Positions 56,358 to 64,000 of a stretch of 64,000 nt of DNA are shown one piece after another. The notes beneath the pieces were generated by a model. The model was not told the DNA's origin. It made no database searches and was given only the letters and a program-made list of their open reading frames with translations. Origin of the DNA: Congregibacter litoralis KT71. Lineage in GTDB: Bacteria > Pseudomonadota > Gammaproteobacteria > Pseudomonadales > Halieaceae. The first letter of the stretch is position 1. Every line of letters starts with the position of its first letter. The stretch spans positions 3,112,928 through 3,176,927 of the forward strand of contig NZ_CM002299.1 in NCBI RefSeq assembly GCF_000153125.2. Direction: 5' to 3'. The position numbers and the translations under genes are program-made.

Positions 56358-56615
56358 TCAATGGCGCGTTTCTTCCCGTAGCTCATCCACCTGAACTGAC
56401 ACGGCAAGTTCCTGCATCACCTCGAGGGTTTCATCGATGCTTGCATCGTAGATATCGGCAGCGGTAAACAGGGAACCTGCCAGCAGGTAATCCGCCGCGC
56501 GATCGAGTTCGATCCCATGGCGCTTTGCCAGACGCTTCGTCATCCGCCGGAGTTGCTGAAAGAAGTCCTGCCCGATGGCAGCGTCCTGTTCTTTTGTCTC
56601 TTTCTTCTCTTTCAT
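56358..56615 (-). CDS. small uncharacterised helical protein
   Basis: An 85-residue acidic and basic helical protein with a Lys/Glu-rich start and a central RLAKRHGIELDRAADYLLAG. The ATG at 56615 lies 22 bases after the broken sulfatase gene, so it was probably the last gene of that unit. The frame is open upstream to 56669, but that part overlaps the sulfatase end. No family recognised. Confidence 0.55.
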   Translation of the reverse strand: MKEKKETKEQDAAIGQDFFQQLRRMTKRLAKRHGIELDRAADYLLAGSLFTAADIYDASIDETLEVMQELAVSVQVDELREETRH

Positions 56616-56637
56616 AGCAGTGGCTTTAACGGTGGAC

Positions 56638-57315
56638 CTACTCCGACTCCAGGCGAGCCTTGGACTCATTGGCTGCTGCCCCGTAAATTCCCTTGGCCAT
56701 CAGCGAGGTCTCGCCGGCCCTCCGGCGTTGGTAAACCTCTGCCCGTATCGCATGAATAGCGCCGTTCTCCGGCTCCGCGAGACTGGCCATCTCTACCAGG
56801 TGGCAGGCGCTGCGGATATCCGAGTCGCTCAGCTCCAGGGCACGGCTTGCCAGCTTCTGCGCACCCCCGGCAAGAGCAGAAAGCTCCTGAGATAATCGAC
56901 TGTCTGCGGCAGGTTTGAGATTCGCCGGATTGCCGTCATACCAGCCACCATACAATCGCCACAAGTTGCGGATCACGAACTCCGGCTCGTCATAGGTCGG
57001 CGCAAGCCAGGGCTTGTCCGTAAGGGAGGTCGGTATCTTAATGCCGTGAATAATATCGCTGAGTCTTGCGCCCTCATTCATCAGCGCAAGGGTCTCGCCT
57101 ACGAGATACTCCAGGGCACTGGCAACATCATCCAGCACCGAGGCGATACGCTCTTTCCCGCAAATCGGCAGGCCGTGAGCGGGAAGAAACAGCTCGGCCT
57201 CCATCGTCGCCATCTCCCTCAGTGCCTGCGCCCACTCTCGGGGGTAGCGCTGCGCCTTCTGTGGGTTGCCCGCATTGGGAAAGGCCCAGATAAAAAAGTC
57301 CCCCGCGCACATCGC
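56638..57315 (-). pseudogene. C-terminal part of an alkyl-sulfatase-type MBL hydrolase
   Basis: From about 57315 the frame reads CAGDFFIWAFPNAGNPQKAQ, then LFLPAHGLPICGKERIASVL and the alkyl-sulfatase dimerisation region (TYDEPEFVIRNLWRLYGGWY then DGNPANLKP). The metal-binding HxHxDH part of the metallo-beta-lactamase fold is missing. The 5' part was lost in a deletion that joined this gene to a mutarotase gene in another frame, so no active enzyme is expected. Confidence 0.78.
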
Positions 57316-57922
57316 CTGCCTGCGTAAAGCGCCGCCAGTCTCGCAGAGCATCAATATACACCCTGCCCTCTAAACCCCGCACGGCTGTCTGCGCAATGTC
57401 ACCGGTACTGAAGTAAGTGTGTAAGGCCATGGTCAGGTCCACGGTCTCGGCAGCTTTGTTTCTCATGGTAAGCGCAAGGGACAGACTACGACCTACCGAG
57501 ACCTGTAGCTGCAGTTGAAAAGCATGGGGCCAGATCGCGCGACTTTGCGCATCATCTTCCAGGGACAAAGTCACTACCGTGCGGCCATCGTCCTGTTGCT
57601 CCACCGCGCATAGGGTCCAGAACCGATTACGCGCGAAACCGTGAGATGGCATGTCTTTCTTCGGATGCCTGCCGAACCAGGGCCAGCAGATGGGAATACC
57701 ACCGCGCACCGATGTACCTTCCGCGAAAACCGCTGTTTTGCTGACCCAGAGCAGATCTTCTTCACCCTCGGGCTGGAAGCTCAATACCTGGGCGCCGTGC
57801 ACCGCAATGCGCGCCGTCGCATGGGGGTTACGGATGTCTAGCACCGGGTAATCGGGGGCGATATCCTGAATACTGACATGATCAGGAATCGCGAAGCGCT
57901 CACGCAGTAAAGCCGAGTTCAT
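57312..57922 (-). pseudogene. N-terminal part of a D-hexose-6-phosphate mutarotase (YeaD-like)
   Basis: About 203 residues of an aldose-1-epimerase-like protein: GGIPICWPWFGRHPKKDMPS HGFAR is the family substrate-binding region (shown in two parts), and MALHTYFSTGDIAQTAVRGL holds a conserved His. Normal members have about 300 residues. After RRFTQAGDV the frame runs into out-of-frame alkyl-sulfatase DNA up to a stop at 57128. The C-terminal catalytic Glu region is therefore gone. Confidence 0.78.
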
Positions 57923-58017
57923 CCAGGCAGCGTCCTGTCTTTAGCACAAAGCCCCGGATTCCCGCACCTGTGCGCTCCCGGGGGCAGCATTGCGCTTTGG
58001 GAATACTGAGCCGGGCT

Positions 58018-58455
58018 CTACTCGGGAACCCGGGTAGCCTGCCAGGTACTGGCGCGCCACTGGCCTGCCTTTTGTTCAAACACGCCGGTATTCAGAAAAT
58101 AGTCGACGGTACCGTCGGGAGATTCCGCCACCAGGCGAAAAGTCACCACCGCGATATCGGAATCAAGCAGATTGATGTTCACTTTATCAGCGGTGTAGAC
58201 CGGCGTTTCAGCATTGGGCGCCGGAGGCTCTCCCATACCCTCGATGATGCTGGCTTTTCCGTAGCGCGCGCCGCTGGAACTGGTGTAGATGAGGTCCTCT
58301 GCCCAAAGACGCTGATGCACGGCCACATCATTCACCGAAGCGCCGGCCAGAAACTCATCAAGAAGGGCCGCCAGCTCCCCACGGTCGTCAGAGAACGCTG
58401 ACGCGCTGGCCAGCAAAAGCATCGCTACCAGGCTTACCCACACTCGTCGGAACAT
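58018..58455 (-). CDS. exported NTF2-like (DUF4440-type) protein
   Basis: A 145-residue protein with signal peptide (1-22, LLLASASAFSDD) and one NTF2-like domain: LLDEFLAGASVNDVAVHQRL at the start and FLNTGVFEQKAGQWRASTWQ at the end. A GAGGATAGG stretch precedes the ATG. It is the second NTF2-like exported protein in the window but is not close in sequence to the one at 8885. Its ligand is unknown. Confidence 0.82.
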   Translation of the reverse strand: MFRRVWVSLVAMLLLASASAFSDDRGELAALLDEFLAGASVNDVAVHQRLWAEDLIYTSSSGARYGKASIIEGMGEPPAPNAETPVYTADKVNINLLDSDIAVVTFRLVAESPDGTVDYFLNTGVFEQKAGQWRASTWQATRVPE

Positions 58456-58533
58456 TGGCCTATCCTCGCCGACCCGCGGCTGTTTTTGTCAGGAACGGGG
58501 ATACTGCGATAGAAGCACTCACACCGCAACTGC

Positions 58534-59865
58534 TCAGGCAGTGCGCCGATTGCCGCTGTTGCTGCTGCGGCCGCGAGCGCCACCACCGCTGCCACGCCGG
58601 GCGTTCTGCCCTCCCGCGCCGGGGCGACCGCCACCCTGGGAACGGCCACGACCGGCCCCGTTACCACGACCACCACCGCTGTTCTGGCGCCCGCCACGGC
58701 CATTCTGTATAGGCTCAGCCTTGATGCTGGGATCGATCTCAAAGCCGGGAAGATAAACTTTCTCAATAGCTGAGCCCAGGAGCTTCTCGATATCGCGGAG
58801 AAGCTTCAACTCATCAACGCACACCAGGGATATGGCGTGACCCTCCTGACCGGCCCGAGCGGTGCGCCCGATACGGTGGATGTAGTCCTCCGCCACATTG
58901 GGCAGCTCGTAATTCACGACATGGGGCAGCTTGTCGATATCAATGCCCCGCGCGGCAATGTCCGTGGCAACCAGGGCTCTTATAGCTCCGGATTTAAATT
59001 CGGCCAGGGCCCGCGTACGCGCTCCCTGGGACTTGTTGCCATGAATGGCTGCGGAGCTTATGCCATCTTTACTCAGCTGCTCCGCAAGGCGATTGGCTCC
59101 GTGCTTCGTTCGGGTAAAAATAAGGACCTGCTGCCAGTTGCCTTCACCGATCTGCTGAGACAACAACTCACGCTTTCGTCCCTTATCGACGGGGTACACC
59201 CGCTGGCTCACGAGCTTCGTCGCGGTGTTCTGCGGGGTGACCTGGATCTGTTGGGGGTTCTCCAGAAACTCTGACGCGAGCTTTTTGATTTCATTGGAAA
59301 ATGTCGCAGAGAAAAGAAGGGTTTGTCGTTGCTTTGGAATGACTTTCATCACCCGTCGGATATCGTGAATGAAGCCCATATCCAACATACGGTCCGCCTC
59401 GTCGAGGACGAGAATCTCGATTTTCGACAGGTCAATGCTCCGCTGCTGCACATGGTCCAGGAGACGACCGGGGGTCGCTACCACGACATCGACACCCTTG
59501 ATGAGCTTCTGCTTCTGGGGATTGATGCTGACACCCCCAAAGATGACCGCTGATTTGAACGGCAGATAGGCACCGTAATCCCGAACGCTCTCATGGACCT
59601 GCGCTGCCAGTTCCCGCGTGGGAGTCAACACCAAAGCCTTGGGATAACTTTTCGCCGTACCCGGATACTTGTTCTGCAAGCGCTGCAGCATGGGCAGGGT
59701 AAAACCCGCCGTTTTACCCGTGCCGGTCTGGGCGCCGGCAAGAAGGTCGCTGCCTTCGAGTACCAGGGGAATCGCTTTTTGTTGAATGGGGGTGGCTTTG
59801 TCGTAACCTTGCTTTTCTACTGCGCGCAGCAATTCAGCCGAAAGGCTGAGATCTTTAAATAACAC
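58534..59865 (-). CDS. rhlE: DEAD-box RNA helicase RhlE
   Basis: A 443-residue helicase. Q motif [14 protein letters not shown], Walker A AQTGTGKT (45-52), Asp155-Glu-Ala-Asp158, and motif [15 protein letters not shown] are present. The tail from about 390 is a Gly/Arg-rich RGG segment that binds RNA non-specifically. The start is GTG after AGGA at ten bases. RhlE works in ribosome assembly and RNA decay, often in the cold. Its 5' leader has a long inverted repeat. Confidence 0.93.
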   Translation of the reverse strand: MLFKDLSLSAELLRAVEKQGYDKATPIQQKAIPLVLEGSDLLAGAQTGTGKTAGFTLPMLQRLQNKYPGTAKSYPKALVLTPTRELAAQVHESVRDYGAYLPFKSAVIFGGVSINPQKQKLIKGVDVVVATPGRLLDHVQQRSIDLSKIEILVLDEADRMLDMGFIHDIRRVMKVIPKQRQTLLFSATFSNEIKKLASEFLENPQQIQVTPQNTATKLVSQRVYPVDKGRKRELLSQQIGEGNWQQVLIFTRTKHGANRLAEQLSKDGISSAAIHGNKSQGARTRALAEFKSGAIRALVATDIAARGIDIDKLPHVVNYELPNVAEDYIHRIGRTARAGQEGHAISLVCVDELKLLRDIEKLLGSAIEKVYLPGFEIDPSIKAEPIQNGRGGRQNSGGGRGNGAGRGRSQGGGRPGAGGQNARRGSGGGARGRSSNSGNRRTA

Positions 59866-59949
59866 GTAATGTATTCCTGATTTTGTCTTGCAAATCGTCT
59901 GACTGACCTGCGCAGCGGCCCTGAAACAAGGTGCACCGTTTAGGCAGAG

Positions 59950-60025
59950 CTTCGGTCCAGACTGGGATTGCTATAGATGCTAGCGCCAGCAGAATGCGTG
60001 GGCTTAGCTGTGGCGCAGACCGAAG
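59950..60025 (-). promoter_or_regulatory. inverted repeat upstream of rhlE
   Basis: CTTCGGTC at 59950-59957 and GACCGAAG at 60018-60025 could close a 76-base stem-loop about 85 bases before the rhlE start codon. It could be a leader structure controlling a cold-induced helicase, or the remains of a terminator for the upstream gene. Confidence 0.4.
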
Positions 60026-60092
60026 TACGCCTCGAAGGTGCGCACACTAACAGAGTTGGGAATAAATAAAAGCAAAGAATTCCGCCCCTGGC

Positions 60093-60929
60093 TCAGAGAA
60101 AACGAATACCGTCCGTCTCCAGCGTGATGATGCGTTGCTTATAGAGAGCGCCGATCGCCTGCTTGAACACCTTTTTACTCACGCCAAACACGGCGTAAAT
60201 CTCCCGGGGCGGGCTTTTATCCGTCAGCGACAGGAAGCCGTCGTTTTCTTCCATGCGTGCGAGGATTTTGGCCGAGACTTCATCCATTTTGGTTCTACTG
60301 AAGCCGGGCTGGTTAAGGGAGAGATCAATACGACCATCATTGCGGATACGCTGCACAAAACCCGTCAGCACCTGCCCTTTGCGAACGCGCTGATAAAGCT
60401 CATTGCTGTAAAGCAGTCCCCAGCACTGATGATTGATAATGGCCTTGTAGCCCAGCTCCGTTCGCTCGGCGATCATTAAACTGACCTTTTGCCCCTGTTG
60501 CAGGGCGCTTGAGCTGTCGTCGATCCAGTGATCCACCCGCGTGGACCCTGCCAGTCGGCCCTGATTGTCGAGATACACCCTCACGAGAGTGTGGCTGCCT
60601 TTCTTGAGGGCATGCTGCTGCTCTGCAAAGGGGACAAAGAGATCCCGCGGCAAACCCCAGTCCACAAAAGCGCCGAGATCATTGACTTCGACGACCTCAA
60701 CCCAGGCGACCTCTCCCAGCTGCGCAGCGGGTTTTTCCGTGGTCACCGCGGGCTGGCCGCTGGCATCAAGATAGACAAAAACCTCGAGACCATCGCCGGG
60801 CTCTGCCGTGTCGGGGCAGAGGCGGAGATCCATAGATAAACGTCCCCAATCCCCGCCGTCGAGAATGGCGCTGTGCCTGCCTATCTCAAGGATTTCCATC
60901 GTATGAAATCGACCGATTTCGCGACCCAT
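60093..60929 (-). CDS. CvfB-like S1 RNA-binding protein
   Basis: A 278-residue protein with S1-like beta-barrels: VAWVEVVEVNDLGAFVDWGL (second unit) and GQVLTGFVQRIRNDGRIDLS (third unit), followed by a C-terminal winged-helix (EIYAVFGVSKKVFKQAIGAL). This is the layout of CvfB/YitL, an RNA-binding regulator in firmicutes that is widespread in gammaproteobacteria. Met11 is a possible later start. It lies downstream of the CBS gene on the same strand with a 98-base gap. Confidence 0.88.
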   Translation of the reverse strand: MGREIGRFHTMEILEIGRHSAILDGGDWGRLSMDLRLCPDTAEPGDGLEVFVYLDASGQPAVTTEKPAAQLGEVAWVEVVEVNDLGAFVDWGLPRDLFVPFAEQQHALKKGSHTLVRVYLDNQGRLAGSTRVDHWIDDSSSALQQGQKVSLMIAERTELGYKAIINHQCWGLLYSNELYQRVRKGQVLTGFVQRIRNDGRIDLSLNQPGFSRTKMDEVSAKILARMEENDGFLSLTDKSPPREIYAVFGVSKKVFKQAIGALYKQRIITLETDGIRFL

Positions 60930-61027
60930 GGTGCTACCCGTGCTTTCTGTTCAGGGCGCTATCCTAACCTATCGGCGGTTCCGGGTCGCCCGGAACCGGG
61001 CTTTACACCGACCCTGAAACGCTATTG

Positions 61028-61441
61028 TCAGGATTTACCCGCCCCCTGAAACTCCTGCACCGCCTTGAGCAGGTTTCGGATGGTGATCTGTCCGATGAGA
61101 CGTCCATCCTCTACCACCGGACGCCGGCGCTTGTTCTGTCGCAGCATATCCTGAGCAACATCGACAACGTCTTCTCCCGGATGGGCCACGATAAGATTCT
61201 CTGCGGTCATGTAATCACGAACGGGACCGAAGCCACCCTTGTTGTAGACCGCGCTGAGTACAGCGCGCAGGCAATCCATCTCCGAAAGGACGCCCACCAG
61301 CTGATGATCATCCTCAACAACACACAATCCTGAAATTTTGTTGTCGCTGATGATGGTCATCGCCTCAAAAATACTCATATCCGGTTTAACCGTCACCGGG
61401 TGCATTACCATATAATCTCGCAAACTCACTGACTTCAGCAT
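61028..61441 (-). CDS. tandem CBS-domain protein
   Basis: A 137-residue protein made of two CBS domains (about 8-65 and 75-130): MVMHPVTVKPDMSIFEAMTI and IVAHPGEDVVDVAQDMLRQN, with RRPVVEDGRLIGQITIRNLL. Such Bateman modules sense adenine nucleotides. GGAGG lies seven bases before the ATG. It starts 34 bases after the nuoN relic, so the old end of a nuo operon may once have preceded it. Confidence 0.9.
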   Translation of the reverse strand: MLKSVSLRDYMVMHPVTVKPDMSIFEAMTIISDNKISGLCVVEDDHQLVGVLSEMDCLRAVLSAVYNKGGFGPVRDYMTAENLIVAHPGEDVVDVAQDMLRQNKRRRPVVEDGRLIGQITIRNLLKAVQEFQGAGKS

Positions 61442-61475
61442 TTTTTTCCTCCCAACGCCCCTCGCGTCAACCTTA

Positions 61476-61697
61476 CTAACATACGCCTCGAATCTGATCC
61501 ATCAATAGCTGCGGCAAGATACCCAGCAGCAAGATCACCAGGATCAGGAACAGCGCGACGATACTCCTGGATAAATCCGCAGCTATAGCGTTCCTGCTTT
61601 CCCCAGGCTTCTGACTCATCTGAAAAATGACCGGAGGTAGCAGTAAATACCGATGGCACTTTCCAGAACCAGCGCGGCCAGAACAAGTCCCTCAGAT
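61476..61697 (-). pseudogene. 3' relic of nuoN (NADH-quinone oxidoreductase subunit N)
   Basis: Two adjacent frames resemble consecutive parts of the NuoN C-terminus. The first, 61697 to about 61624, reads EGLVLAALVLESAIGIYCYL then RSFF and stops; compare VGSAIGLYYYLRV of E. coli NuoN. The second ends with RSIVALFLILVILLLGILPQ then LLMDQIRGVC; compare the NuoN ending VLVLGVWPQPLISIVR. A frameshift separates them and nothing upstream matches. The alternative 105-residue frame across this stretch looks like noise. Confidence 0.65.
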
Positions 61698-61968
61698 CAC
61701 TCTCATCAGCCTTATCTGCACCGTCGCTTCCAGGATTCAGGAGAGCAAGCAAAGCCTCTTGAAAAAAAAGATGCCAGGGACAAGCCTCAGCAAGGCTTTA
61801 TCTCGACACGCTCATTGCCAAAACGAATCACCACTGTGACGCGCATTATTCCCATGGACTTTTCTCGACCCGTGCCCCGTACTCAATTAAGGTGGTGACT
61901 TCCCCATACCGCCTTACTACCGCCGGGCCAGCCTTCGGCGCGTCAGCTCTAATTTCAGGATTCCACCA

Positions 61969-63582
61969 TTGATTTCCACCGCTAACATCACCATGCAGTT
62001 CGCTGCAAAGCCTCTCTTTGAGGACATTTCCGTAAAATTTGGCGACGGCAACCGCTACGGCCTCATAGGCGCCAACGGCTGCGGCAAGTCAACGCTCATG
62101 AAAATCCTCGACGGGAGTCTGACACCCACCTCGGGCAACGTATCGATATCGCCGAACGAGCGCCTGGGTAAACTGAACCAGAACCAGTTCGCTTACGAAG
62201 AATTCACGGTGGTCGATACGGTAATGATGGGTCATGAGGAACTCTGGGCCATCAAGGAGGAGCGGGATCGGATCTACTCGAACCCCGACATGTCCGAAGA
62301 GGACGGCATGCGCGTGGCGGACCTGGAGGTCCAGTTCGCCGAATTAGACGGCTACTCTGCCGAAAGCCGCGCGGAGGAAATCCTCACTGGTGCCGGTATC
62401 GCAAAGGAGCTGCACCACGGCCCCATGAGCGAGGTGGCACCGGGCTGGAAGCTTCGCGTGCTGCTGGCCCAGGCATTGTTTTCGGATCCTGACATTCTGC
62501 TTCTGGACGAGCCGACCAACAACCTGGACATCGATACCATCCGCTGGCTGGAAAGCGTGCTTAACCAGAGCAAGTCCACCATGATCATCGTGTCCCACGA
62601 CCGGCACTTTCTCAACGCCGTGTGCACACACATGGCTGATATCGATTACGGTGAGCTGCGCGTGTATCCGGGGAACTACGACGATTTTATGACGGCTTCC
62701 ACAGCCGCACGGGAACGCCTGCAATCACAGAACGCCAAGAAGAGCGCCGAGATCGCCGATCTCAAGCAATTTGTATCGCGCTTCTCGGCAAATGCCTCAA
62801 AGGCAAAGCAGGCAACATCCCGCGCCAAGCGTATTGAGAAGATCAAGCTCGACGACATTAAGCCCTCGAGTCGCGTCAGCCCCTACATCCGCTTCAAGCA
62901 GGAGAAAAAGCTTCACCGTCAGGCGGTGGTGATAGAGGACCTCGGCCATGGTTTTGACGAGGGGCCGCTGTTTGAAAACGGAAGTCTCATTCTGGAGGCC
63001 GGCGCCCGCCTCGCAGTCATTGGTGAGAATGGCGCGGGAAAGACCACGCTCCTCCGCTGCCTGATGGGGCAATTAGAACCCATGGCCGGTCGCATCAAAT
63101 GGGCCGAGAGTGCGACCCTGGGCTACTGCCCCCAGAATACTAACGACGAATTCGACACGGACCTGAACCTCTTTGACTGGATGAGTCAGTGGCGCAAGCC
63201 CAGTCACGATGACCAGATCGTGCGGGCGACCCTGGGACGCCTGCTGTTTTCTTCGGACGACTTTCTGAAAAAGGCAAAGGTGTGTTCCGGCGGCGAAAAA
63301 AATCGACTGCTCTTCGGAAAGCTCATGATGATGGATAGCAACGTGCTTCTTCTGGATGAGCCCACCAATCACCTGGATATGGAATCCATCGAAGCCCTTA
63401 ACCTCGCCCTCGAGCACTACGACGGCACCCTGATTTTTGTCAGCCATGACCGGGAGTTTGTCTCGTCTCTCGCGACGCGTATCGTCGATATCCGCGATGG
63501 CGAACTAGTGGATTTTCAAGGTAGCTACGACGAATATCTTGCCCATCAGGAAGCCCTGAGCACTACCGCCCTCGCTTCCTGA
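61969..63582 (+). CDS. ybiT: ABC-F ATPase YbiT
   Basis: A 537-residue ABC-F protein with two ATPase domains and no membrane segments. First Walker A at 33-42 ([10 protein letters not shown]), first signature region [15 protein letters not shown], the domain-joining linker with [20 protein letters not shown], second Walker [10 protein letters not shown] and second signature [14 protein letters not shown]. It follows E. coli YbiT closely along its whole length. ABC-F proteins bind the ribosomal E site and modulate elongation. The start is TTG after AGGA at nine bases. Confidence 0.94.
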   Translation: MISTANITMQFAAKPLFEDISVKFGDGNRYGLIGANGCGKSTLMKILDGSLTPTSGNVSISPNERLGKLNQNQFAYEEFTVVDTVMMGHEELWAIKEERDRIYSNPDMSEEDGMRVADLEVQFAELDGYSAESRAEEILTGAGIAKELHHGPMSEVAPGWKLRVLLAQALFSDPDILLLDEPTNNLDIDTIRWLESVLNQSKSTMIIVSHDRHFLNAVCTHMADIDYGELRVYPGNYDDFMTASTAARERLQSQNAKKSAEIADLKQFVSRFSANASKAKQATSRAKRIEKIKLDDIKPSSRVSPYIRFKQEKKLHRQAVVIEDLGHGFDEGPLFENGSLILEAGARLAVIGENGAGKTTLLRCLMGQLEPMAGRIKWAESATLGYCPQNTNDEFDTDLNLFDWMSQWRKPSHDDQIVRATLGRLLFSSDDFLKKAKVCSGGEKNRLLFGKLMMMDSNVLLLDEPTNHLDMESIEALNLALEHYDGTLIFVSHDREFVSSLATRIVDIRDGELVDFQGSYDEYLAHQEALSTTALAS

Positions 63583-63594
63583 GGCAGCTTCAAA

Positions 63595-64000
63595 TCAGGA
63601 ATCGGGCTGAGCGGAACCCGAAGCTTCCCAGCTGAAGGGCGCGTATTCTGGTAAGCGCTGTTCGCTTTCGGGCGTCTTTTGCGCTTCCTGTCGCAGGGTA
63701 ACGATATCCCTCTGCAGGCTGCTGCGGTAGCGCCAGACTTCGCGCCACTGCGCCAAAAACGCATCGCTTGCCCTCCCCGTCTCGTCCTCCCTGCGCATGG
63801 CAGGCACCAGGTGCTCGTAGGCACTTTGGAGGCGTCGCGCATTCCGCTCTTCGAAGGCAGCCACAACAGACGCCTGCGCAGGGGGCAGGGGCACAAAGGC
63901 TGGTGAGGGATTGGCCGCATAGGCCGCGAAATACTCTGCGTATTTCTCCAGGGGTACCGAATCGGCAGAGCCCCAGATATGCATATCCTCGCGATTGATC
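63595..64000 (-). CDS. uncharacterised protein (partial, 5' end outside window)
   Basis: The frame is open from the window edge, so the N-terminus is missing and the ATG at 63984 need not be the start. At least 134 residues are visible, with SADSVPLEKYAEYFAAYAAN and a helical Arg-rich middle (RLQSAYEHLVPAMRREDETG). It converges with ybiT, leaving 12 bases between them. No family recognised. Confidence 0.55.
   Translation of the reverse strand, partial: INREDMHIWGSADSVPLEKYAEYFAAYAANPSPAFVPLPPAQASVVAAFEERNARRLQSAYEHLVPAMRREDETGRASDAFLAQWREVWRYRSSLQRDIVTLRQEAQKTPESEQRLPEYAPFSWEASGSAQPDS

Noticed and set aside
61435..61752. A 105-codon minus-strand open frame upstream of the CBS gene
   Set aside because: Two other frames in the same stretch carry NuoN-like membrane sequence. 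This frame has no motif and overlaps the CBS start.

Overview
The window looks like chromosomal DNA of a marine, aerobic, heterotrophic gammaproteobacterium, probably near Halieaceae (the OM60/NOR5 group). That placement rests on the gene order thrS-infC-rpmI-rplT-pheS-pheT-ihfA-merR-like, the many secreted peptidases and amidohydrolases, and the TonB-dependent receptors. It is an inference, not a search result. Genes are dense and often overlap by four bases.

Layout. 1-14.9 kb holds metabolic and export genes: a partial CbiM-like permease, a FadH-type 2,4-dienoyl-CoA reductase, a thioesterase, an AraC/Ogt DNA repair fusion, an EamA exporter, an aminotransferase, secreted amidohydrolases, an exported M18 aminopeptidase and a YcaQ-type glycosylase. 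15.0-26.6 kb is conserved core: tRNA-Pro(GGG), the MerR-like/ihfA pair, pheT, pheS, rplT, rpmI, infC (apparent ATC start), thrS, an exported M24 peptidase, uvrB and tRNA-Asn(GUU).

26.6-41.9 kb is an accessory region beginning right after tRNA-Asn. It is bracketed by two direct copies of a CPBP membrane protease gene with shared upstream DNA. Inside are degenerate copies of the tRNA-Asn 3' part, four IS6-family transposase relics in one orientation that flank two cargo blocks (sulfatase/YHYH lipoprotein genes, and a TonB receptor), half an MFS transporter, an M48 protease, a GST-like protein, a coupled pair of unknown genes and a broken GFA-family gene.

41.9-45.7 kb carries a tightly coupled four-gene operon: DUF3348, a MotA/ZorA-like channel protein with a very long helical tail, a MotB/ZorB-like OmpA protein, and DUF2894. 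It resembles the motor half of Zorya without any Zorya effector, and is the best candidate for an undescribed system. 46-53.7 kb is a sucrose utilisation locus: LacI regulator, divergent TonB receptor, sucrose phosphorylase, GPH symporter and fructokinase, with two palindromic operators in the shared promoter. Sucrose would cross the outer membrane through the receptor, enter through the symporter, be split by phosphate into glucose-1-phosphate and fructose, and the fructose would be phosphorylated.

53.8-64 kb returns to housekeeping: PhhB, a YebC-family protein, an esterase, a MAPEG protein, RhlE, CvfB, a CBS protein and YbiT. It also holds two decay scars: a deletion that fused a hexose-6-phosphate mutarotase gene to an alkyl-sulfatase gene, and a frameshifted 3' relic of nuoN.
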